Below, in pieces: positions 7,332 through 14,306 of a DNA stretch of 64,000 nt. The position numbers and the translations under genes were made by a program. The notes under the pieces are model-generated. The model was not told where the DNA came from. It made no database searches and worked only from the letters and a program-made list of their open reading frames with translations. This DNA comes from Paenibacillus terricola (GTDB taxonomy: Bacteria; Bacillota; Bacilli; Paenibacillales; Paenibacillaceae), in contig NZ_JACXZA010000003.1 of NCBI RefSeq assembly GCF_014779765.1, positions 186,001 through 250,000 on the forward strand, in the 5' to 3' direction. Each line of letters begins with the position of its first letter. Position 1 is the first letter of the stretch.

Positions 7332-10217
7332 CTACTGCTCCTCTTTCAATTGATTCGGATCCAGGTAAGACAGATGGAATTCCTTACGTTTCTTAGCAAG
7401 TTCCTTGTCAATTGTTTTGCTATTCAAGTACAGTGTCTCTCGCGAATTGAGTCCACCTGTCACGACTGCACGGAACGCGTAATCGATTGCCCGTGTCGTC
7501 ATATATCCGCCTGGCACCTCAGGTATGCCAACCGTATCGTTGAACTGCTGAACGATTTGTTTGGAATCCTTATTCGACCATGGGAGCTGCTTGAGCACCT
7601 CGAGATTCGCTGTCGGATATCGAGCAGCCGCACCAATGACAGACTCAAGCGACTTCGCATACTGTACTTGCGTATCTGTGCTGAGCCACCACTGCAGGAA
7701 TGTCCAGCCTGCTTCCTTGTTGTCCGATGCTTTCATGATGATGCTGTCGATCGTGTCGGCAACAGCCTCATTATTCACTGTTCCGTCCGTGCCTTGAACA
7801 CCTGGCAGCGAAGCGAACGACCACAAACCTCTGATCTCTGGTGCGAATACTTCCAACTGGTTGTAGGTCGTATAAGGAGCAATGCCGATTGGCATCTCAC
7901 CCGATCTGAATCGATTAGCGAAATCGGCTGTTAATGGAAGTCGTTGGCTTGTAAAGAACCGCGTCAGTCTGTTGAACGCTGACATCGCGCGATCATCAGT
8001 CAATCCGGTCTGGATACCGTAATCGCTGCCAGTGCCTTGATACAAGTCTCCGCCATACTGATATACCATAGATGGGTAAAGTGCCTGACCTGGCATCCAG
8101 AAATCGTAATTATTCGCATGCAGAATCGAGATGATGCTCTCTACCTCATCCCAGGTCGTAGGCGGCTTCAGACCAAGCTGCTTGAGGATATCGTCTCGAT
8201 AAAACATCATCAAGAATGTTTCCTGCTCGGGAAGACCAAACGTCCCGTTCTGATAGCCTACCGTGCGCATGGCACTCTCGCTAAACTTCGCTTTCATCTC
8301 ATCGAAGCCATCCAGCTTCGACAGATCGACGAGCGCATTCCGCATTGCGAAGTTAATTACCGTCGCTTGTGGTACAGCCAGCGCAACGTCTGGGCCATTG
8401 CCTGCAAGCGTTGCTGGCAGAATGACATCCTCTGGAATCAACTGCAGATCGACTGCTATGTTAGCGTTCGGCGTGAAGCTCTGATCGATCAGATTCCGAA
8501 TGATCTGCGCTTGGTCGCGGCCGGCCGAGATCCATACTTTGAGCGCCTTCTTGTCCGTCGTCTCCGACAATTGATTGGCGTCGACGAAGAACGTAGATAG
8601 GAAGCGAACGGTTCCGTAATAGCTTTTCTCGAAGAAGTTCGGCTTCGCCTTCGGCAGCTTCGCTCCCGGTGCGGACAATGTGAAGCTGTCGAGTTGGAGC
8701 GGCATCTCAGATATGGATGTGATCCATGTTCCTAAGGAAGAGATGTTGTTCTGGAATGTACCCAGCTCGCCAATGACACTGTCGGGCTTCTGGCTTAATC
8801 GTTCCGCCTGCACCTGCATCTTCTCGATCATGGCCGTTTTCTCGCCTTTCTCGCCCGTGATGCGTACCAGTTCGTCGACGACCTTCTTCAGTCGATCACT
8901 TTCGGTTTTCAACGTTTCTGCGTAATTCGGAATCTTCTTCGTAATCTCGTAGTCGATATACTTATCTGGTACGAGACCGGTGATTTGTACGGTATTGCGA
9001 TAAATATCATTGAGCGCGAAGACGCTCTTCTCTACTTCCGACAGCGGCATTGCGAATTCGCCTAGGACAGTCTCCAGGGAAATCGTATTCTCCCCTTGCT
9101 TCAGATGAAGAAGCAGCTCGTCTTCGCCATTCTCCAGTACATAATTGACGAAGCCAGTATGGAAGCCGAACGGAATGGCGGTTGCTTCCTTGAACGGAAC
9201 CTCGCCGTTTACTTTCAGCTGCCGATAGGACATGACGCCTCGGTTCGTGTTCTGTTCGCCTCGGAAGGACAGTCTGTAGAGACCTTCCTCCGGTACGTCG
9301 ATCGTCCATCGCAGGAAATCGCCAGGCGTTCTCCAGTTGGAACCGCCGATCGTATTGAGCTTGATTTTGTAAGGGTGATACGGGACTGTATTCGAATTGC
9401 CATAATCCGTCGTCATCAGAATATCAACAGACGATTTCTCGATATCGAGCGTATGCTCGTCAGTTCGTTCTGCTTGGTAGACGATGTTCGCGCCGTCATA
9501 CACCTTATATTGAGCTTCCCAATCTTGCAGGACTTCCGCGTAAGGCTTGATCGTCGGGGCTGCTTTGAACGTAATATCGCTGATGACGACCGGCTCCTTG
9601 ACGGACTCGAAGGTGAGCGTGTGCGAGCCTGCACTGAGATAAAACTTGTACGGCTCCAGGCTTCTTCGCTGCGAATCATTAAGATAGACAGTCGTAATCT
9701 CAGGCTTCTCTACTGATACAGGCAGAATCTCATTGCCATTTTTATTAACAATCGGCTTACCGCCGCTATTGTCCCATAATTTGTTGAAGATCAATTGATT
9801 GAGGCCGGTATACAGGCTTTCATGATCAATGGTCAGCTTTCGCTCGATTTTCGAGTTCGTTCCTTGTACGGGCAGATAGGTGATGGCCATGTTATAAAAG
9901 CCCGCTTCCTGCACAGAGACATTCCACGTGATCGTACCGATGTCGCCAGTCTGTACCGCGCCATTCTCTACACTTGCGATCATTCCGCCTGCCTTCTGAT
10001 ACGACAACAGATCCACTTTAACCTCTGAAGAAGCCATCTGCCCCGAGTAACCCGCATCTGCGAGATATTGGCTGTAGGATTCTTCAACGTAGTCATTGTT
10101 CTCCGACTGCGATGCAATCGTCGCCTTAGCGCCGCCTGAACGCAGCGAAGGTATAAGTATGACCAATGCGATGATGATCAGCACACCGCCAACTAACATT
10201 CTCTTCTTCTTGATCAT
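7332..10217 (-). CDS. Membrane-anchored fusion of beta-sandwich (CBM-like) domains and an ABC solute-binding domain
   Basis: The 961-residue product is about twice the length of a usual sugar-binding protein. It starts with a membrane helix (residues 6-25, VGGVLIIIALVILIPSL) and no lipobox. About 380 residues of beta-rich sequence follow, resembling two galactose-binding-like sandwiches ('GDFLRWTIDVPEEGLYRLSFRGEQNTNRG' is typical). A helical segment at about 425-500 (ESDRLKKVVDELVRITGEKG) may be coiled coil. The C-terminal part (about 555-930) is a family 1 extracellular solute-binding domain ('LKVWISAGRDQAQIIRNLID', 'PPTTWDEVESII', 'WTFLQWWLS'). I prefer the ATG at 10217 to the one at 10223 because GGAGG is then 9 bases away. 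It probably captures polysaccharide with the sandwiches and hands oligosaccharide to the permeases 7 bases downstream. Confidence 0.8.
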   Translation of the reverse strand: MIKKKRMLVGGVLIIIALVILIPSLRSGGAKATIASQSENNDYVEESYSQYLADAGYSGQMASSEVKVDLLSYQKAGGMIASVENGAVQTGDIGTITWNVSVQEAGFYNMAITYLPVQGTNSKIERKLTIDHESLYTGLNQLIFNKLWDNSGGKPIVNKNGNEILPVSVEKPEITTVYLNDSQRRSLEPYKFYLSAGSHTLTFESVKEPVVISDITFKAAPTIKPYAEVLQDWEAQYKVYDGANIVYQAERTDEHTLDIEKSSVDILMTTDYGNSNTVPYHPYKIKLNTIGGSNWRTPGDFLRWTIDVPEEGLYRLSFRGEQNTNRGVMSYRQLKVNGEVPFKEATAIPFGFHTGFVNYVLENGEDELLLHLKQGENTISLETVLGEFAMPLSEVEKSVFALNDIYRNTVQITGLVPDKYIDYEITKKIPNYAETLKTESDRLKKVVDELVRITGEKGEKTAMIEKMQVQAERLSQKPDSVIGELGTFQNNISSLGTWITSISEMPLQLDSFTLSAPGAKLPKAKPNFFEKSYYGTVRFLSTFFVDANQLSETTDKKALKVWISAGRDQAQIIRNLIDQSFTPNANIAVDLQLIPEDVILPATLAGNGPDVALAVPQATVINFAMRNALVDLSKLDGFDEMKAKFSESAMRTVGYQNGTFGLPEQETFLMMFYRDDILKQLGLKPPTTWDEVESIISILHANNYDFWMPGQALYPSMVYQYGGDLYQGTGSDYGIQTGLTDDRAMSAFNRLTRFFTSQRLPLTADFANRFRSGEMPIGIAPYTTYNQLEVFAPEIRGLWSFASLPGVQGTDGTVNNEAVADTIDSIIMKASDNKEAGWTFLQWWLSTDTQVQYAKSLESVIGAAARYPTANLEVLKQLPWSNKDSKQIVQQFNDTVGIPEVPGGYMTTRAIDYAFRAVVTGGLNSRETLYLNSKTIDKELAKKRKEFHLSYLDPNQLKEEQ

Positions 10218-10244
10218 TACCATGAACCTCCGTTATAGTGCGTG

Positions 10245-10286
10245 TTCAAAAAGTTCGTTTTTCAGCTCAAAAGCATACTTTTTGAA
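10245..10286 (-). repeat. Inverted repeat, 10 bp arms, in spacer between the two binding-protein genes
   Basis: TTCAAAAAGT at 10245-10254 is matched by ACTTTTTGAA at 10277-10286. It lies just upstream of the ribosome binding site of the fused binding protein. It could form a hairpin that affects translation or mRNA decay. Confidence 0.5.
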
Positions 10287-10303
10287 TTACCTCTTATAGC
10301 TGA

Positions 10304-10333
10304 TAGGTGCTATGAAAGCCTTCATAGCACCTA
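10304..10333 (-). promoter_or_regulatory. Perfect 13-bp stem-loop between solute-binding protein gene and downstream transporter genes
   Basis: TAGGTGCTATGAA (10304-10316) and its exact complement (10321-10333) enclose a 4-base loop. There is no run of T after it on the minus strand, so it is not a standard terminator. Such stems after a binding-protein gene often shield the 3' end of that part of the message, giving more binding protein than permease. That role is inferred. Confidence 0.6.
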
Positions 10334-10389
10334 CCGCCTTTAGACGATTTGCAGTTTAGGACCCTTAGCTGCTGCTTTATAACGGGAGT

Positions 10390-12468
10390 TTACTTTTCAA
10401 CCTTGACTTTAATCGTCAGATCCGCTTTGTTGCCTGCGTAGTCCGTTACCGTGAGCTTAACGTCGTACTCGCCAGCCGTCGTAACGTCGAGACTGCCGAT
10501 ATCCGCTGTTACATTGCCTTTCAAGTCAAAGCCATCTTTGTCGACTGCTTGATCGACGAAATCGCCTGCCCAGTTGACTTTCGCTGCGTCTTCATTCACT
10601 TTGATCGCGCGGAAGCCTTCTTTCGCCGTGATTGTTGGAGCAGTCGTGTTCTTCGGATCGAATACGATGACAGCGAAAGTGCCTTTGCCTTCATTACCGG
10701 CTGCGTCCTTAACCGTCAGAACGAGGCCGTTGTCATATTTGCCGACTTTATCCTTCGTAATGCCGCTCGTATCAACCTTCACATTAGCGAATGGAAGATC
10801 GCCGTCAATACCGTCAGTTGCTTTGACAAGCGTATCCCACTTCACTGTGGATGGATCCGTGCCTGCTTCAATTGCGATTGGTTTGCCTACGAGCGCGAAG
10901 CTTGGCGGCATGTTATCAACCGTTTTCTCCGAGCTAAGTGCTTTCTCTGTCGAACTCATGACCTCAAGAATTTGGTTCTTCTGCGCATCGATTGCGCCTG
11001 CATATTTCGCAGAGCCGTTCAGACCATAGAGAGAGTTACCAAGGATGGTATCTGACCAAAGGTTCGACCAAGGCAGGATACCCGAGTACTCGTTCGGCTT
11101 GCTGCCTGCGATGCCAACGAAAGCTTCCATAATGTTAGCGCCAATCTTCTCGTTCGTTACGTCGAAGCCATAGTTGACAGCCGTCATCTTCGCTTGTTTC
11201 GTGAAGAAGTCGAGTGCTTTGTCGCTGCCTGCAAGTGTTTTGTAAACCGTCGACCAGTAGATTTCGTAAGCTTTCAGTGCAAGCTCCGTTTTCTCTTTGG
11301 AAACGCCCTTCAGAACAGCAAATTGGTTACCTGGGGTAATGACTTGCTGATATCTTGCATCGTCTGCTGGAACGTCGTCTGGTCTTGGGAATGGTACAAC
11401 ACCCATCGATTCGCCGCGTGCAGCGAGCGATTGACCTGCGCCAGCGGAGAGCCATGGCACCATATTCGTGAAGACGGATTCGCCATTGCCGAAGTCGCTG
11501 CCGTTCCATGTCCAGCCTGGCACTGAGGTATCATCGCCGTAGCGAACCGACATCATCAGCTTCTTGGAAATGAGACCATCGATATACTCAACGGCTTTCT
11601 TCGCTTCAGGAGCATCAGCCGTCAGACCATTCGCACCATATACTGCGCCACCGTTCGAGTGAATAGCTTGCGTTGCCGTGTAACGGTAGTCCGTTTCGAA
11701 CGCTTTGATAGGTACATCCGTACGTACTGGCGATTTTTTGTTCGCATAGTACTCATTGACCTTCGTCAGATAGTCTTGGAATTTAGACCAAGTCCACTCA
11801 CCTTTTTTCCACAGGTCAGCAGGATAAACCGTCTGGCCGTTTTCTTTCAGTGCATCTACCTTATCGAGGTAAGTTGCGTTGTATACGAGTGGCCAGTAAT
11901 TTACAAAATCAAGAATGTAGTTCAGGAAGTAGTTGTGGCCGAACATCTTGTCACCGAACATCCAGGAGCTATCTTCGTCGCTGAAGATGTTCTGGTATTC
12001 ATCAAGCGGTTGGAAAATGTTCTGTCCAAGCAGCGTACCTTGCGAGCCGCCCCACAGCAGTGCCACGTCAACGATCGGTGCGTTAGCGAGTACCGATTTC
12101 AAGAGTGCTTCACGAACGTCGCTTGGATATTGCACCCATTTGATTTTAACGTTGAGCTCTTTCAGAATTGCCTCTTCCGCTTTCGTTCTTGCGAGCAATT
12201 GGTCTGGCGCCATGCCCGATTTGCCCGTAACAGGGTCTTTCCAAGACGGGTCATCCCCCGCTTGCCAGTGCGTACCGAATACGATTGTCGTCGGCTCGCC
12301 TGTAGGTTTTGTTGCTGTATCATCGGTTTTAGCCGTCGTATCCGTAGATTCTTTCTCTGTATCCGTCGATTTCGTATCGTTGTTCGAGCTGCTGCACGCA
12401 CCAAGCATAACGACGCAGAATGCAAGAATGATCGATATCGATAGGAACTTCTTCACTTTTACTGACAT
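10390..12468 (-). CDS. Extracellular solute-binding lipoprotein with two C-terminal Ig-like domains
   Basis: The 692-residue protein has a lipoprotein signal (lipobox LGAC near residue 25) followed by a Ser/Thr/Asp-rich linker (about 26-60). A family 1 sugar-binding domain spans about 60-510 (WTWSKFQDYLTKVNEYY and PNEYSGILPWSNLW are typical). It then carries about 165 extra residues forming two immunoglobulin-like repeats of the DUF5011 kind ('VGKYDNGLVLTVKDAAGNEGKG' and 'TAGEYDVKLTVTDYAGNKADL'). Ordinary binding proteins end near 430-550 residues, so the tail is unusual. It may hold the protein near the wall or to glycan. The gene is 47 bases after the GH30 gene and precedes the second binding protein, so this locus has two. 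Confidence 0.88.
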   Translation of the reverse strand: MSVKVKKFLSISIILAFCVVMLGACSSSNNDTKSTDTEKESTDTTAKTDDTATKPTGEPTTIVFGTHWQAGDDPSWKDPVTGKSGMAPDQLLARTKAEEAILKELNVKIKWVQYPSDVREALLKSVLANAPIVDVALLWGGSQGTLLGQNIFQPLDEYQNIFSDEDSSWMFGDKMFGHNYFLNYILDFVNYWPLVYNATYLDKVDALKENGQTVYPADLWKKGEWTWSKFQDYLTKVNEYYANKKSPVRTDVPIKAFETDYRYTATQAIHSNGGAVYGANGLTADAPEAKKAVEYIDGLISKKLMMSVRYGDDTSVPGWTWNGSDFGNGESVFTNMVPWLSAGAGQSLAARGESMGVVPFPRPDDVPADDARYQQVITPGNQFAVLKGVSKEKTELALKAYEIYWSTVYKTLAGSDKALDFFTKQAKMTAVNYGFDVTNEKIGANIMEAFVGIAGSKPNEYSGILPWSNLWSDTILGNSLYGLNGSAKYAGAIDAQKNQILEVMSSTEKALSSEKTVDNMPPSFALVGKPIAIEAGTDPSTVKWDTLVKATDGIDGDLPFANVKVDTSGITKDKVGKYDNGLVLTVKDAAGNEGKGTFAVIVFDPKNTTAPTITAKEGFRAIKVNEDAAKVNWAGDFVDQAVDKDGFDLKGNVTADIGSLDVTTAGEYDVKLTVTDYAGNKADLTIKVKVEK

Positions 12469-12515
12469 TGTTGATCCTCCCTTTTAGTACTACCTCTTAG
12501 ATCATGCTAACTTCG

Positions 12516-13985
12516 CTATCCTAGAATCCCTTCTAAAAAGCCCGTTGATTGAATCACAAAGGTTGTTACCGACTCCGCGGGAAGCACATAGTGCTTCAGC
12601 CCTTTCACCTCCTTCACAAGCGCCAGGTCGGCGTTGTTCGATGTCTCGTAGATCGAGGCATTCTTCCCTTTCAGGCCGCCGAAGTTGACTGGCTTCTCCT
12701 GTCCGGTTGAATTGATCGCTACAATGACCGTCTTCTTCTTATCAGGACTGACATAAGCGGAGACCAGCACATCGCTGTCTTGACTGTCGACTTCAATCCG
12801 TTGATAGCCCGGCTTAATGAACTTGGCGTAGTTGCCGAAGCTCCACATCCGCTTCGCTGCGCCGAATTCTCGTGTCGTCTCGTTCACATACACAAGCGCA
12901 TCCCGGTAATCCCCTTTGGCGACAGCCAGCCACTGCTCCCACGTGGATACGTTCAAGATCGTCATATCCTCGTGGATCGTCTTCGCGAGCACTAATGCCG
13001 CATCCAATGTGGCAGCGCCGCCGTTCACCATCTCGCACCACTCGGTCTGATACAACGGAAGCATGTTATCGAACTGTTGGAAATACTCAGCAGCAATTCG
13101 CTTATCCTTCTCACTTGCCCAGTAAGAATGTACTGCATAAGCATCAATCGACTTCGACAGCACCTCGTCGTCCATGATTCGCTTGTACATGGTTAGCGTG
13201 TAATTCGGGTCGTTCCATGTTCCGGATTCGGCGATGAGAAGCTTCACGGGAAGATCCCGTTTCTGCAGCTCCAGTGCGACTTTTCTCGAAAGGCTGATTA
13301 CCTGTTCCGGCTCGTAATGACTGCCTTCCTGTCCGCCCTTCCAATCCCACTGCGGCTCATTGATTGGGCTTAGATAAGTGACCGGGATGCCTTCCTTCAA
13401 GAAGAGCTCCGTAATATCAACCAGATAAGTAGCGAACGCTTCTTCGTTCTCCGGCGGCAGATTGGATAACCCGTTCGGATCGCCAGAGGAATATCCGGAT
13501 TTCGTCAGCCTCGCCGGCGGGCTGTTGGCGAACAACTCCACAGATGCACCGCGCTTGACCGCTTCTTTCATCGCATGAATCGCATTGTGATCTCGTTCTA
13601 GATCGTAGACGCCAGGCGATACTTCCACCGACTGCGTGCTGCGCCATGGATCGTCCGCAACCGTAGGCTGACCGGCTCCGATGTTGTACCGATAAATATT
13701 GAGCCCGATCCCCTTCTTGCTGTCATACAACAAATCCATAATGTCGCTGATGTTATCCCAACCGCCGACATCTTGCGCCCACCAAGCGCCCGATGCCCCG
13801 AAACCATCAATCTTCTGAAAGGTCTTATCGTAGTTAAGCTGGATGGATTCCCCCACCACATCGCCACCTTCATCATCAGGTTCAGAATCACGCTGTATAA
13901 TCGATCGGTAAGTGAAAGAACTAATAATGAGACATATAAGCAAGAACACGATTGGGATCATGAACCTTTTCTTACGAAAAATCAT
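12516..13985 (-). CDS. GH30-family glycoside hydrolase, possible endo-beta-1,6-galactanase
   Basis: The 489-residue protein has an N-terminal membrane segment or signal anchor (MIPIVFLLICLIISSFTY). A GH30 barrel opens with 'IDGFGASGAWWAQDVGGW'. The acid/base glutamate is likely in 'YLSPINEPQWDW' and the nucleophile in 'LYQTEWCEM'. A C-terminal beta-sandwich side domain ends the protein ('VLVSAYVSPDKKKTVIVAINSTG'). The GASGAWW opening recalls the GH30 subfamily of endo-beta-1,6-galactanases, and a GH35 beta-galactosidase lies upstream. I therefore infer action on beta-1,6-galactan side chains of type II arabinogalactan; a glucanase is the alternative. The start is ATG 13985, with AGGAG 7 bases before it; the longer frame from 14030 has no such site. 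It heads the transporter operon. Confidence 0.8.
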   Translation of the reverse strand: MIFRKKRFMIPIVFLLICLIISSFTYRSIIQRDSEPDDEGGDVVGESIQLNYDKTFQKIDGFGASGAWWAQDVGGWDNISDIMDLLYDSKKGIGLNIYRYNIGAGQPTVADDPWRSTQSVEVSPGVYDLERDHNAIHAMKEAVKRGASVELFANSPPARLTKSGYSSGDPNGLSNLPPENEEAFATYLVDITELFLKEGIPVTYLSPINEPQWDWKGGQEGSHYEPEQVISLSRKVALELQKRDLPVKLLIAESGTWNDPNYTLTMYKRIMDDEVLSKSIDAYAVHSYWASEKDKRIAAEYFQQFDNMLPLYQTEWCEMVNGGAATLDAALVLAKTIHEDMTILNVSTWEQWLAVAKGDYRDALVYVNETTREFGAAKRMWSFGNYAKFIKPGYQRIEVDSQDSDVLVSAYVSPDKKKTVIVAINSTGQEKPVNFGGLKGKNASIYETSNNADLALVKEVKGLKHYVLPAESVTTFVIQSTGFLEGILG

Positions 13986-14196
13986 TTGTTCACTCCTAAC
14001 CCTACTGCACCTGGATGATACCGCTTTCACAAACCTCGATTAACTCCAACTGCGTAAGTCTGTTTACCCTCCCCACCGGTAAAATAATGAGCGGCGGGGG
14101 CTCCATTAATCGCATCGCATTCGATCAATTGGAATCGGTCAACATCCACAGCTGGCGTTCTTTCGAAACCTCATTTTTGTCGAATGGTTATGTCGA

Positions 14197-14232
14197 ATTA
14201 TATAGAAACCGGTATCATGAAATGGGTTTCAT
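14197..14232 (-). promoter_or_regulatory. Promoter and tandem LacI-type operators for the GH30/transporter operon
   Basis: On the minus strand a TATAAT -10 box lies at 14202-14197. Directly upstream are two 16-bp palindrome-like sites that share 2 bases: TAGAAACCGGTATCAT (14203-14218) and ATGAAATGGGTTTCAT (14217-14232). The second is identical to the site before the GH35 gene at 17168-17183, and the distance from the -10 box is the same at both genes. The sites cover the -35 region, so a bound repressor would block RNA polymerase. The -35 itself (CCATTT at 17-base spacing) is poor. The rest of the spacer 13986-14306 shows no gene. Confidence 0.75.
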
Positions 14233-14306
14233 AAAATCAAAAAAAATAAGCGGCGTATTTCATCATTCATTCAGGTAGCAATATAGCATCTGTTATAAGA
14301 CTTCTT

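Noticed and set aside
14203-14218. CcpA cre site
   Set aside because: It matches a cre consensus at only about 11 of 14 bases, while its place and overlap with a second site match the LacI operator pair at GH35.
14015-14278. 87-codon frame in the spacer between GH30 and GH35 genes
   Set aside because: It runs across the operator pair and promoter; no ribosome site or recognisable protein.
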